Of a stretch of DNA of 64,000 nucleotides, positions 1 to 8,267 are shown piece by piece. The position numbers were made by a program, and so were the translations under genes. The first letter of the stretch is position 1. The number at the start of each line of letters is the position of its first letter. The DNA is taken from assembly GCF_014502795.1 (NCBI RefSeq), contig NZ_JACVHF010000001.1, forward strand, positions 62,001 to 126,000, written 5' to 3'. Under the pieces are notes generated by a model, which saw only the letters and a list, made by a program, of their open reading frames with translations, made no database searches and was not told the origin of the DNA. The stretch comes from Heliobacterium chlorum (lineage in GTDB: Bacteria > Bacillota > Desulfitobacteriia > Heliobacteriales > Heliobacteriaceae).

Positions 1-1017
1 ACGGAAGCGCTGGTAGCGGAGACGATTCGGGACATGGAGCTGCCGGTCCAGTTTATCATCGTCAGCGAAGCCGGAGCATCGGTATACTCGGCCTCTCCCT
101 TAGCGGGTGAAGAGTTTCCCCAGTTTGACCTCTCCTTGCGCAGTGCCGTCTCCATCGGCCGTCGATTGCAAGATCCCCTGGCGGAACTGGTAAAGATCGA
201 GCCGAAAGCGCTCGGCGTCGGCCAGTATCAACACGATATGAACCAAAAGCGCCTGGAAGAAACTTTGGGAGCAGTCGTTGAGTCCTGTGTCAATACAGTT
301 GGCGTGGACCTGAATACAGCTTCACCATCGCTCCTGCGCTATGTGGCCGGCGTCTCACCTCAAGTGGCCAAGAACATCGTCGCCTACCGGGAGGAAAAGG
401 GGCCTTTCCGCAAACGAGCGGAATTGAAGAAAGTCAGCCGCCTAGGGCCGCAAGCCTTCCAGCAGTGCGCTGGTTTCGTCCGTATCCCTGACGGGGACAA
501 TCCTTTGGAAAACACACCGGTTCACCCTGAGTCCTATGATGGTGCAGCCACACTGCTGAAAGCCTTAGGCTTTGTCCCAGCTGACATCAAAGGGCCACGC
601 CACAGTGAGCTAAAGGCTGCCTTGAGCAAAGTCGATGCGGTAACGATGTCCCAAATAACGGGGCTTGGAGTACCTACGTTGAAGGATATCATTGAGGCTC
701 TGATGAAACCGGGCCGCGACCCTCGAGAAGACCTGCCCAAACCGCGTTTTTCTTCGGACATCTTGTCTATTGAAAACTTAAAAGAAGGGATGATCCTCCA
801 GGGGACGGTACGCAACGTCGTCGACTTTGGCGCCTTTGTCGATATCGGCGTCAAGCATGACGGCCTCGTGCACATCTCCCAGTTGGCCGACAAGTTCATT
901 CGCCATCCCATGGAAGTGGTCGCTGTCGGTGATATTGTCACAGTCGCCGTCTTGTCTGTGGACCGTCAGCGGGAGCGGGTGGGGCTGACCATGAAGGGCG
1001 TACCCCAGCAGGCATAA
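1..1017 (+). CDS. tex: Tex-family S1 RNA-binding transcription accessory protein, 3' part
   Basis: The reading frame is open from the first base, so the gene begins upstream and only about 338 C-terminal residues are present; the family is usually 700-780 residues. What remains runs in the Tex order: the end of the YqgF/RNase H-like domain (phosphate-bind region SVSIGRRLQDP), a helix-hairpin-helix block (VDLNTASPSLL...VAGVSPQVAKNIVAYR), a second helical segment and a C-terminal S1 domain with the GTVRNVVDFGAFVDIG strand. Tex binds nucleic acid in the cytoplasm and affects transcription and stress tolerance. An intrinsic terminator lies about 100 bases after the stop. Identity is firm; the start and N-terminal half cannot be judged. 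Confidence 0.95.
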   Translation, partial: TEALVAETIRDMELPVQFIIVSEAGASVYSASPLAGEEFPQFDLSLRSAVSIGRRLQDPLAELVKIEPKALGVGQYQHDMNQKRLEETLGAVVESCVNTVGVDLNTASPSLLRYVAGVSPQVAKNIVAYREEKGPFRKRAELKKVSRLGPQAFQQCAGFVRIPDGDNPLENTPVHPESYDGAATLLKALGFVPADIKGPRHSELKAALSKVDAVTMSQITGLGVPTLKDIIEALMKPGRDPREDLPKPRFSSDILSIENLKEGMILQGTVRNVVDFGAFVDIGVKHDGLVHISQLADKFIRHPMEVVAVGDIVTVAVLSVDRQRERVGLTMKGVPQQA

Positions 1018-1117
1018 CTCGAGTCGCCCAGCAGGTAGGCCGAATCGTTACTGTAACAACCTGTCCTTAGATTAAAGGAGTAGAAGGGTCTAAACGAAAT
1101 GTACCCGTTTGATAAGT

Positions 1118-1169
1118 AAAAGAGAAACTCCTTGGTAGGAAGTCCCCTATGCAAGGAGTTTCTCTTTTT
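1118..1169 (+). terminator. Intrinsic terminator after tex
   Basis: Arms AGAGAAACTCCTT and AAGGAGTTTCTCT pair perfectly around a roughly 20-base loop and are followed by a T run. The 350-base gap between tex and mgsA holds this terminator and, presumably, the mgsA promoter. I see no gene in it. Confidence 0.85.
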
Positions 1170-1368
1170 CGATCTACCATTTCAGCGATGAGTCGGGATT
1201 CGGTGACTTCGGAATCCAATTAATACAACTGCAATCCTTGTGTGGGAAAAATTTCTTTGTAGTGTGATGGGAAACACCTACTATCGATAGTCCGGCTCTA
1301 TATGCTAAACTAAACAAGAAAGAACAGTAAGTTAAAATCAAAAGATGTTGAATTTGAAGGTGATATTC

Positions 1369-1734
1369 ATGAAAACCGTCGCGCTTATCGCCCACGACAA
1401 GAAAAAGCAAGAAATGCTTGCCTTTGTCGAAGCCCACCTTTCTGTTTTAGCCCAATACAAGTTGATCGCGACCTCTACGACAGGTCGGTTGATTCGGGAG
1501 CATATGGGTCTTGACGTTGAAACGATGTTATCGGGTCCATTGGGAGGTGACCAGCAGATCGGAGCAAAAATCGCTACCGGGGACGTGGATATGGTGATCT
1601 TTTTGCGGGATCCCCTGACAGCTCAGCCTCACGAACCGGATATTACAGCCTTGTTACGAGTCTGCGATGTACATAACGTACCGGTCGCCACCAATGAACA
1701 GACAGCCCGCCTTTTATTTCTCAACTCGAACTAG
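1369..1734 (+). CDS. mgsA: Methylglyoxal synthase
   Basis: This 121-residue cytoplasmic enzyme converts dihydroxyacetone phosphate to methylglyoxal and phosphate, a bypass of lower glycolysis used when phosphate is short. Visible family motifs are the N-terminal ALIAHDKKK, the phosphate-binding STTGR and [12 protein letters not shown] segments, and the catalytic FLRDPL followed by QPHEPD. Length matches the compact Firmicutes form. An upstream ATG at 1345 is in frame, but the ribosome binding site GAAGGTGA sits just before the ATG at 1369, so I start there. It stands alone between two terminators. Confidence 0.95.
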   Translation: MKTVALIAHDKKKQEMLAFVEAHLSVLAQYKLIATSTTGRLIREHMGLDVETMLSGPLGGDQQIGAKIATGDVDMVIFLRDPLTAQPHEPDITALLRVCDVHNVPVATNEQTARLLFLNSN

Positions 1735-1740
1735 ATATAA

Positions 1741-1782
1741 AAAAATCCGGAAGACCAAAAGGAACAGGTCTTCCGGATTTTA
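1741..1782 (+). terminator. Intrinsic terminator after mgsA
   Basis: AAATCCGGAAGACC pairs with GGTCTTCCGGATTT across a 10-base loop immediately after the mgsA stop codon. The T run is short. Confidence 0.85.
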
Positions 1783-1915
1783 CGCATAAAGGCATATCAA
1801 AAAGAAACGTTCTATTCGACAACGGATTCAGAAGGAAGAAGGATTATACACAATTTTGACTAATTATGTATCATAAAGCTGACTTATGAACTGAAAAATG
1901 AAAGAAGGAGTTTTT

Positions 1916-2731
1916 ATGTCGCATTTAGACAGCCTGATTATGCATGCCGAGTTATTTCAGAAATTAACTCCCTTGGACTGTTGTGTGATGGTTGCCGACA
2001 GCGAGGGGCGAATTGTCCGCTTTGTTCAGGCACGGTCATTCTCTATGGACATTTACGAGGGGGCGATAGCTTCTTCGAAAGGATCTGTTATAGAGTGCCT
2101 GCAAACAGGGCGAGAAATCCAAAAGACTATCCCAAAAGAAGTTTACGGTATGACAGTGAAGGCGATCAGCGTTCCTATCGTAGATGAAAACCGAATCATC
2201 GGGGTCATTGCAACGGCCACCAGCTTGGTTGCGCAAGAAACGCTTCAAGCGGCTGCCCAAAATATCGCCGCTACGTCGGAGCAGATCACGGCGACCACGC
2301 AGGAAGTGGCTTCCGCCGCCAGCATGCTGGCCACAAACTTGGAAAATCTGCGCAAGTCCGGTGAAAGCGTTATAAAAGAGGTTGGAAAGACCGACGCTAT
2401 CCTCAACTTTGTCAGCGAAGTGGCCGCAAATTCAAACTTGCTCGGACTCAACGCAGCCATTGAGGCTGCACGGGCCGGGGAGCAGGGACGCGGTTTTGCC
2501 GTTGTAGCCGAAGAAATTCGTAAGATGGCAGACAATAGTTCCAAATCGGTCAAGGATATCAGCGCCATCTTAAAAACGATTCAAGGAGAAGTCACCGGTA
2601 TTGTCCGGACCCTTGGAGATACATCCCAGTTAGGAGAACGGCAGGCGGCTGCCACTCAAGAGATTTCGGCATCGATGCAACAACTGGCTGCTTCTGCGGA
2701 ACATATTGAGAAGATCGCAGAAATCGTATAA
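1916..2731 (+). CDS. Soluble methyl-accepting chemotaxis protein with short sensor domain
   Basis: The 271-residue protein has no transmembrane segment. Residues 1-105 form a small alpha/beta sensor-like domain ([19 protein letters not shown]), and residues 110-271 form a short chemoreceptor signalling hairpin. The kinase-contact tip is intact ([31 protein letters not shown]). The hairpin is shorter than in classical receptors, as in the small cytoplasmic receptors of Clostridia. GAAGGAG lies seven bases before the ATG at 1916, which favours it over the in-frame ATG at 1898. It should signal to a CheA/CheW array encoded elsewhere. The ligand is unknown. Confidence 0.9.
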   Translation: MSHLDSLIMHAELFQKLTPLDCCVMVADSEGRIVRFVQARSFSMDIYEGAIASSKGSVIECLQTGREIQKTIPKEVYGMTVKAISVPIVDENRIIGVIATATSLVAQETLQAAAQNIAATSEQITATTQEVASAASMLATNLENLRKSGESVIKEVGKTDAILNFVSEVAANSNLLGLNAAIEAARAGEQGRGFAVVAEEIRKMADNSSKSVKDISAILKTIQGEVTGIVRTLGDTSQLGERQAAATQEISASMQQLAASAEHIEKIAEIV

Positions 2732-2746
2732 GTTAAGTAATGGACG

Positions 2747-2779
2747 AAAAGAGCACGCTTTGACTGTGCTCTTTTTTTG
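2747..2779 (+). terminator. Intrinsic terminator, probably bidirectional
   Basis: GAGCAC and GTGCTC arms, with A run before and T run after, lie between the converging chemoreceptor and sfsA-like genes. Each strand has its own T tract. Confidence 0.8.
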
Positions 2780-2800
2780 TTTTTGGGGATAAGCCAACAT

Positions 2801-3955
2801 TTATTTGAGTTCTTGTAAACGTTCCTCTACCCGGCCCATACGAAACTTCTGCACTACTCCCATAAAAGTCCGGTCGTGGACTGGTGATGTTTCAAATCGA
2901 AACAGGTGGCTTGAACAGCTGCAGTCGGAACAACCAAAGCCATTGACTTCACCGGCGGCCACTTCTCGAAGAGCTTTCGCCAACTCATGTTCTAAGTCTT
3001 CCGTAGTTCGAAGGGCCAGAGCCTTACACTGGGCAGCTTTATCGCGAAGATAGTCGATGTGCCAATGAAAGTTTTTTCGTTTTCGTAAATGTCGTTCCAC
3101 TCGCTGGCTCAAATTCTTGCGGGCGCTGCCCACGTAGACGTAATACCCCGGGTCCAAGGTGATTTCTCCCAACTTGCCTACCGTTACACATAGCTCTTCA
3201 GTTAGGGTTAAGATGAGAAGATAACAGCCGCCGTCCTGGATTTCTCTGGCGAGAAAATCCCAGGGGATCTTGACGGGGCATGTCTCGTCGCCGAGGCGTA
3301 AACCTTGCTCCCAGTTTACAGAGACAGCCTGTATCCATAACCGGTCTTTGACACTGAGAAAGGTTTGGGAGAAAGCGTAATCGGTATGGTAGTCCGGCAA
3401 AAACCAGCGGGCTCGGGGCCACTGTACGGCAAAGAGGACACCACAGTCAATCCCTTCCGTTTCCGCCAGCCGGGCCAGTTCTTCCATGTGATGGCGGCCC
3501 CGCTCGGTGACAGCGTCAGGAAACATGGACAAAGACCCTTCAAAGAGGGTACAGGACTTGACCTCCAGGTAAAAAGGCCGTCCCTGCCTCTGTAGAAGAA
3601 AGTCAAAACGATGTTTTCCCGCTTTGACTTCAGGACGTACGACCTGGGCATCTTCCAGGCCAGGAATGCGTCGGTCCCTCAGGAGCAGGTGAACCATTTC
3701 GTTCGTTTTATGGGTGTGCAGCATGATCGGTTGACCGTCACGTTCAACGCCGACGATGGTATAAGGCGTTTTTTGACCCTCGATATTTTCCGTCAGATAT
3801 AAGAGGACGCCGGGAAAGAATAGTTCCCATAGTCGTCCGGGATTGGGCAAGTAAGCCCGGATCTCTTCTCCGTTAAGGAGACATTCTACGATAAAACGAT
3901 TGGGTCGCCGGAGAAATTGGGCTGTAAGGACAGAATCGAAAAAAGGTATAGACAA
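2801..3955 (-). CDS. sfsA: SfsA protein fused to a DUF123-type GIY-YIG domain
   Basis: Two families are joined in one 384-residue frame. Residues 1-230 are SfsA (OB-like N-terminus with RRPNRFIVEC and YLPNPGRL, then a PD-(D/E)XK-like core RFDFLL...YLEVKSCTL). SfsA binds DNA in vitro and was first linked to sugar fermentation in E. coli. Residues 240-370 are a DUF123 GIY-YIG-like domain (GCYLLIL, GYYVYVGSA, HWHIDYL, and Cys residues near HGFGCSDCSCSSHLF). The start is TTG with GGAGGAAG six bases upstream. The gene lies alone on the minus strand. Both domains suggest nucleic acid processing, but no reaction is established for the fusion. The domain calls are strong; the function is inferred. 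Confidence 0.9.
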   Translation of the reverse strand: MSIPFFDSVLTAQFLRRPNRFIVECLLNGEEIRAYLPNPGRLWELFFPGVLLYLTENIEGQKTPYTIVGVERDGQPIMLHTHKTNEMVHLLLRDRRIPGLEDAQVVRPEVKAGKHRFDFLLQRQGRPFYLEVKSCTLFEGSLSMFPDAVTERGRHHMEELARLAETEGIDCGVLFAVQWPRARWFLPDYHTDYAFSQTFLSVKDRLWIQAVSVNWEQGLRLGDETCPVKIPWDFLAREIQDGGCYLLILTLTEELCVTVGKLGEITLDPGYYVYVGSARKNLSQRVERHLRKRKNFHWHIDYLRDKAAQCKALALRTTEDLEHELAKALREVAAGEVNGFGCSDCSCSSHLFRFETSPVHDRTFMGVVQKFRMGRVEERLQELK

Positions 3956-4083
3956 CTCGGACTTCCTCCAATCAGTGTTCGGTATATTTAAAAAAGTACT
4001 TGCTTAAGTACAAAAGTCGGTCAAAGGCTGTTATTGACTTGTATGTGGAGGAGAAGATAGTTCCAATTATAGTGTGTTATGAA

Positions 4084-4122
4084 TAGAAGCTCCGGTTCCC
4101 CCATGGGAAGACCGGAGCTTCT
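4084..4122 (-). terminator. Hairpin after the DUF3862-like lipoprotein gene
   Basis: TAGAAGCTCCGG pairs with CCGGAGCTTCTA, three bases past the stop codon. The following T tract on the minus strand is weak (TATTCAT). Confidence 0.6.
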
Positions 4123-4125
4123 AGA

Positions 4126-4542
4126 TTATTTCAGACCCTCTTGTTTTTTCGTCGTCAGTTTGCCGTCCTTAAAAGTGGCTTCGGCAGAAGTATTGTCTGA
4201 GTTTTTCCAGAGGCATTTCACTTCGGAGGAGTTCTCCTCACGAGTTTCCTGTCCCGGTTTGCCCATGATTTTGACCGCCTCTTCGTAGGTCATACCTTTA
4301 TCCAGCTTGTTGTATTTCTCTAAGGTGATGTTGCTCTTTTTTCCTAATGTAACCACTGTCTCCGTCGGAGTGACTTTCTTTTCGACAGTCGTATTTTGAG
4401 CAGTGTCTTTTGACTCTTGCGCAGTCTGAGGCGCTTTGTCAGCGGTTGCATTTGTCTTATTCGTAGTACCTGCACCGCCGCATCCAGCCAAAAGGGTGGC
4501 TAAAATAAGCACGGAAGCAGAATAGATAATCTTTTTGTTCAT
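4126..4542 (-). CDS. Small lipoprotein with DUF3862/SmpA-like domain
   Basis: The 138-residue protein starts with a lipoprotein signal peptide ending in a lipobox (LLAGC, Cys at about residue 21), then a Thr/Ala/Lys-rich linker. It ends with a 65-residue domain carrying LEKYNKLDKGMTYEEAVKIMGKPG, the signature of the BLIP-like DUF3862/SmpA fold. It should be anchored on the outer face of the cytoplasmic membrane. AAGGAG lies ten bases before the chosen ATG; the longer in-frame start at 4611 would bury the signal peptide. Similar lipoproteins are common in Firmicutes, without a defined role. Monocistronic, with a hairpin directly after the stop. Confidence 0.85.
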   Translation of the reverse strand: MNKKIIYSASVLILATLLAGCGGAGTTNKTNATADKAPQTAQESKDTAQNTTVEKKVTPTETVVTLGKKSNITLEKYNKLDKGMTYEEAVKIMGKPGQETREENSSEVKCLWKNSDNTSAEATFKDGKLTTKKQEGLK

Positions 4543-4707
4543 CTGTGAGCATCTCCTTTGTAGAAATATATTGCTAATTCCCATGTCTAGTTTATGAAAT
4601 TGAAGAGACAATTAAAAGAATAAGGGAACAACAAATCTTATTGTACCTCTGAACAAAGATTGATGCAACGTCAAACCCTTGGTTGTTTCATAGTTACTTT
4701 CCCAGCT

Positions 4708-5046
4708 TTACCGGTTTAGTACAATGGCACCTGCCACAAGCAGAGCGACGCCGAATAAGGTATTCCAGCTGGGGTACTGATGCAGCAGGAAAGCGCTGAA
4801 GATGACCAAACAGGTCATGTAGATACCGACTTGTGTACCGACGACGACGGCTAGGGAACCGAAACTTCCTTGTCCTTTCGTGAAGGATACGTTCAAAAGG
4901 GTGTTGGCTATATAAATAATCGGCAAGATCATTAAGTTGTACCTTAGGGCAGGCCAAAGGGATGGTTCGATAAATTTGGCTTGGACGGTGACTGTTAGCG
5001 CGATGAGAAGACTCCCGGCAAGCAAACCGAGTAAAACTTGAATCAT
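4708..5046 (-). CDS. Small four-helix membrane protein of the drug/metabolite transporter superfamily
   Basis: The 112-residue product is almost wholly hydrophobic, with four predicted membrane helices, the size of an SMR or half-EamA unit. The C-terminal helix LFGVALLVAGAIVLNR matches the last helix of DMT proteins, and the middle region (GSFGSLAVVVGTQVGIY) resembles their helix 3. Substrate cannot be read from the sequence. The start is chosen at the ATG eight bases after GGAGG; an ATG five codons earlier overlaps that site. The gene stands alone. It probably acts as a dimer if it is SMR-like, which is inference. Confidence 0.75.
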   Translation of the reverse strand: MIQVLLGLLAGSLLIALTVTVQAKFIEPSLWPALRYNLMILPIIYIANTLLNVSFTKGQGSFGSLAVVVGTQVGIYMTCLVIFSAFLLHQYPSWNTLFGVALLVAGAIVLNR

Positions 5047-5213
5047 GAGAATAGCCTCCATCTAGCTGATAGGTGATCATACGCCTTGTTTTTCTGCCAA
5101 AAGCTGTTGCCAAAGTAAAGAGACAAAATCCTCTTCAAAACGTACAGTATCAGAATAGGACATTATGTCTAAATATATTCCAAAATTCTCTCGCTATAGT
5201 CCGACAGAAGGGC

Positions 5214-5250
5214 AAAATAAGAACGACGAAAACCTAAGGGGTTTCGTCGC
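5214..5250 (-). terminator. Intrinsic terminator after the P-loop/Asp23-like gene
   Basis: CGACGAAA and TTTTCGTCG arms flank a CCCCTTAGG-containing loop, followed on the minus strand by TTCTTATTTT. Confidence 0.8.
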
Positions 5251-5259
5251 ATCTTTTGA

Positions 5260-6114
5260 TCATTTGTTCATGGCTTCCTTCTCTTTTACGGGGGCTGCCG
5301 TATCCATGATCACTTTTTCGATGATAACATCGACAGCTAACACGGAGATCCCCATGGAATCTTCCAGGATGTCATAAATCAACCGCTGCACTTTCTGACC
5401 GAGAAGATGTAAAGGCTGCCGGTAGTATCCATTGAGCGGGATGCGAACGATGACTCCTCCATCACCGGAAGAAACGGAGACAGTGCCCACACCGGCGACT
5501 CCTTGAACAGCCATAACCTGATGATTAATACCGGAGATGAGGGCAGGTCCGGATATAGATAGGTTACCTAGGGAGGTGAAGGTGGGACGGACGACAGACT
5601 GCTCAGCCCAGGTTTTACGTTCAGTCCCCTTTTTCTGAAAAAAGACTTTCAGCGGATTCACCAGAGCATCCTTCCAGGTCTTGGAGACTTCTAGAGCGGG
5701 TGCCGGGACCACATGACGACCATGCTGGGAGCGGTTAAAGCGAGCTTTGCGAATTTCCTGGCTCGAAGCGATCTCATGAATGTAAATGATTTTTTCGATC
5801 GGAGGCAATTCGAGACGGGAGGCGATCCGCTCTACCATACTATCGGAGGTGCCGAGGATCAAAACGCCCTTTGGGGAGCGAAGGCGCAAAGCCTCTTGCG
5901 CTTCGGCTTTATGGTCGGACTCTTGAAAGAGAGCCGTTTTGATGGCGCCCAGTCGGGTTGGCGACCGTTTCGCCGTCGTTCCGGCGAGGATTCGGTTGGC
6001 CTCGATAATCAGTCCGTCATCGATAATAACTTGGCATTGCAGTTCATCTGCCAGCCAGATGGCCCGGTGACTTTTGCCGGTGCCGCTCGGTCCGACAAGA
6101 GCAAATATATGCAT
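5260..6114 (-). CDS. P-loop NTPase fused to an Asp23/Gls24-like domain
   Basis: The 284-residue protein has two parts. Residues 1-150 are a small P-loop kinase-like domain with a Walker A motif at the extreme N-terminus (GPSGTGKSHRA, residues 8-18) and an early acidic pair (IIDDGLII). Residues 185-275 match the Asp23/Gls24 fold (GNLSISGPALISGI, VQGVAGVGTVSV, GGVIVRIPLNGYY), a domain found in envelope-stress proteins of Gram-positive bacteria. The ATG follows GAGGTA by eight bases. It is monocistronic. The N-terminal domain might sense or phosphorylate a small molecule, but no substrate motif is visible. Domain calls are good; function is unknown. Confidence 0.8.
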   Translation of the reverse strand: MHIFALVGPSGTGKSHRAIWLADELQCQVIIDDGLIIEANRILAGTTAKRSPTRLGAIKTALFQESDHKAEAQEALRLRSPKGVLILGTSDSMVERIASRLELPPIEKIIYIHEIASSQEIRKARFNRSQHGRHVVPAPALEVSKTWKDALVNPLKVFFQKKGTERKTWAEQSVVRPTFTSLGNLSISGPALISGINHQVMAVQGVAGVGTVSVSSGDGGVIVRIPLNGYYRQPLHLLGQKVQRLIYDILEDSMGISVLAVDVIIEKVIMDTAAPVKEKEAMNK

Positions 6115-6249
6115 GACTTATACCTCAAACCTAAGAAAATGTTTATACACTTATTTTACCATGACGATCTTTATTTGCGCAGTGATTCTTCAGGCAAAAT
6201 TAATATTTTCCAAAAGCAGGAAATTAATTCCAGGCGTCGAATACCATGG

Positions 6250-6922
6250 TAGATCCAAAGAGAAGGGAGGCGGTTCCGTTGGGCGAGTAAGCTTGGTGAC
6301 TGCCCGCCGCGACCGTACCCTAATTGATCCACGGTTCCGTTGCAACCTGGAAATGACATAATGTAACGACGGAACGATGCCACATGGGTATTTTCCGAGT
6401 GAAGAGGGCATTGGCTAAGGAGTACGTCCTTAACCCGGGCATGGGGGTCTCCACTGCAAAAGAGTGCTCTTGTCTTGGAAACACGGCGTGAAAGGCAGCA
6501 CCCCGGAGAGTTGGCTCCTGAAAAGAGAACCGGTCGGTTTCCAGATATTCGTCTCCCAGTGCCCATTTCGGTCCACTCCGGAACGGAATCCCGCCTGGCG
6601 GTGGGAAGGGAGTTGACGGGAATGAGAATCCGTAGGCCATGGAGGGCAAATAGGTAACTTGGGGAGAAAAGTACGGTTCTGGGAAAATAGGCTGGCATGG
6701 AAGAGGTGAAATAAGGCTATTTCTTTTGGGGTGACCTATTTCCTACCCCCATGATCGTCAACCAAACCCGGCAAGTCACGTTCCAGGAGAAGGAACACGC
6801 CCGAAGGGGAAATGCCGGTATCGGACAACTGAATCCACGCGGTCGGCAGCCAGCGTGAACATCCTATAGGTGGAAAGGTCGGGACCGGAAGCAGGACATC
6901 TGCTCCGGTCTTTATCATGTTT
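6250..6922 (+). ncRNA. Candidate structured non-coding RNA in an 870-base gene-free interval
   Basis: No credible protein fits between 6115 and 6985; reverse-strand frames there lack ribosome binding sites and have shadow-like composition. The plus strand is rich in short helices: GGGC-AGT/ACT-GCCC (6278-6305), GTTCCGTTG/CGACGGAAC (about 6334-6375), GGGGT/ACCCC (6729-6751) and GTTCC/GGAAC (6780-6796). It ends in a strong plus-strand terminator at 6883-6922. The segment GTACGGTTCTG (6671-6681) resembles the 3' strand of group II intron domain V, but no canonical partner strand or AGC triad is found. The boundaries are guesses: the 3' end is set by the terminator and the 5' end by the first helix. 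Confidence 0.35.
6883..6922 (+). terminator. Intrinsic terminator ending the candidate RNA
   Basis: GACCGG-A-AGCAG pairs with CTGCT-CCGGTC around a five-base loop (11 pairs, one bulged A) and is followed by TTTATCATGTTT. No plus-strand protein gene lies upstream within 800 bases, so it supports a transcript made from this interval. Confidence 0.75.
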
Positions 6923-6933
6923 AAAAAGTCCCT

Positions 6934-6972
6934 ATAAAGACAAAGCCCGTGCCGTCTACACGGTACGGGCTT
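6934..6972 (-). terminator. Intrinsic terminator of the tRNA-Pro/tRNA-Tyr transcript
   Basis: AGCCCGTACCG and CGGCACGGGCT arms precede TTTGTCTTTA on the minus strand, 14 bases after the tRNA-Tyr 3' end. Confidence 0.85.
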
Positions 6973-6985
6973 CACATTTACAAAA

Positions 6986-7071
<86 letters not shown>

Positions 7072-7072
7072 A

Positions 7073-7149
7073 TGGTCGGAGCGACACGACTTGAACGTGC
7101 GGCCTCTACCACCCCAAGGTAGCGCTCTACCAAACTGAGCTACGCCCCG
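7073..7149 (-). tRNA. tRNA-Pro (anticodon GGG)
   Basis: A 77-base tRNA with acceptor stem CGGGGCG/CGCTCCG (one G-U pair), anticodon stem-loop CTACC-TTGGGGT-GGTAG with GGG at positions 34-36, T loop GTTCAAG and an encoded CCA end. It is the first of the two-tRNA transcript. Confidence 0.95.
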
Positions 7150-7284
7150 AAGACAAAGGTTAGTATAACCGATATATTTATCCCCCGTCAATAGAAAGTA
7201 ATCATGTAATATCAGGAAGTGGGTCGCATATATTCCACTAGGCGGGAAAAGTAGGCGGAAGGCTCAGCTAAGGGGGCGATGGTC

Positions 7285-7482
7285 ATGAGCGGGTTTGTGA
7301 TGGAATCAATTTTAGTCGACAGGGAAATGCAAGAAGAAGTGAGCTTCTTACAACGACGAGTGGTAGAATTGGAGACTCGTGTAGGCACCTTAGAAAGCCA
7401 ATTGGAGATCTTAGCCCAGCACATGGCCCAGATCATTGACGAACAGTGCAATAACAATCAAACTGACCCCACCGTCACCTGA
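7285..7482 (+). CDS. Small coiled-coil protein
   Basis: The 65-residue acidic product is nearly all helix, with heptad-like leucines and valines over residues 15-50 (EEVSFLQRRVVELETRVGTL). It resembles SlyX-type or Lsr2-like coiled coils in shape only. GGGGG sits eight bases before the ATG at 7285; the ATG two codons earlier is also possible. It ends nine bases before the GTG of the next gene and is probably the first gene of a three-gene operon with the membrane protein and the NtrC-like regulator. Its function is unknown; a scaffold or partner role in that module is a guess. Confidence 0.6.
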   Translation: MSGFVMESILVDREMQEEVSFLQRRVVELETRVGTLESQLEILAQHMAQIIDEQCNNNQTDPTVT

Positions 7483-7490
7483 GGTGGCCA

Positions 7491-8267
7491 GTGCCTGTTT
7501 TCGTACTTTTTGTGAGCCTTATCCTCTCCGCCACTGTTCTGATTATGCTATGGGCACCCGTATTTATATATAAACAGTCGTTAGAGGAGTCCTCTCTATT
7601 CGTTATCCATAAGGTATTCAACCTTTTGAGAGTGTCTTTTTCAGCGCCGGTAGACACAGGATGGAACCCATGGTTTATCAGTGCTATCGCTTTATTCACC
7701 TTTACAGGCAGCGCTGTTGAGATAGTAAGGGTGGCCTTTCACAGATGGAAACAAAAAATAGGAGCATCCACAGAGGACACTCCATTCATACCCGAAGAAG
7801 TTTACCTGGAAGTTCAAGATATTGAGGCCGATTCTGCTAAGGAAAGTATTCCTTCTATAGAAGCCGATGATGATTTCCATGCTCCCATGGACGACTTGCA
7901 TCGAACATTGCTCCATCGGATGACGGTGATTCGCTGTATCACCCAGATGATGGACGAAGAATTTGGGTTTCGATCCGATATGGCCCTGTACACCCGGATG
8001 ATACGGGAACAAATCGATCAGCAGCAACAATTATTGCGGGAGACGTCCTGGCGTGGTCGGGGGACTCCCGCATTGCCATTTACAGATGCTGGTGAAAGAA
8101 CGGAGACGCCTATGGAGGAGTGGGAGACTCATGAAGGGCAACTTGATGGTGATCACGCCGGAAGATCATATGCGTTGGGTGCTGTCGCGTGGATTGAGCC
8201 GCCTCGGTTATTCCGTTCTCCCAGCGGAGGGGGAAGAGGAAGCGGAGAGACAGTTGACTCAACATGA
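7491..8267 (+). CDS. Two-helix membrane protein with a DHp-like helical tail
   Basis: The GTG start follows GAGGTGG closely. The 258-residue product has two membrane helices (about residues 3-27 and 60-82) with a short extracytoplasmic loop, then an acidic linker. A helical segment at residues 130-185 (LHRTLLHRMTVIRCITQMM, then DQQQQLLRE) has a histidine placed as in the dimerisation helices of histidine kinases or Spo0B. No ATP-binding kinase domain follows. The last 45 residues (glycine/arginine-rich) overlap the next gene by 137 bases in another frame and look non-native, so the true C-terminus may be shorter or a frameshift may exist. It is not a recognised family. Confidence 0.6.
   Translation: MPVFVLFVSLILSATVLIMLWAPVFIYKQSLEESSLFVIHKVFNLLRVSFSAPVDTGWNPWFISAIALFTFTGSAVEIVRVAFHRWKQKIGASTEDTPFIPEEVYLEVQDIEADSAKESIPSIEADDDFHAPMDDLHRTLLHRMTVIRCITQMMDEEFGFRSDMALYTRMIREQIDQQQQLLRETSWRGRGTPALPFTDAGERTETPMEEWETHEGQLDGDHAGRSYALGAVAWIEPPRLFRSPSGGGRGSGETVDST

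Noticed and set aside
2245..2568. 107-codon minus-strand frame inside the first chemoreceptor gene
   Set aside because: It is an antisense shadow of the conserved signalling tip with no ribosome site.
6171..6698. 175-codon open frame on the minus strand
   Set aside because: No ribosome site, odd amino acid composition and full overlap with the helix-rich plus-strand region. The frame is more likely an accident of the RNA's base content.
6600..6700. Group II intron domain V
   Set aside because: GTACGGTTCT is there, but the bases that should form the other strand and the AGC triad are not in order. I keep it only as a note in the RNA finding.
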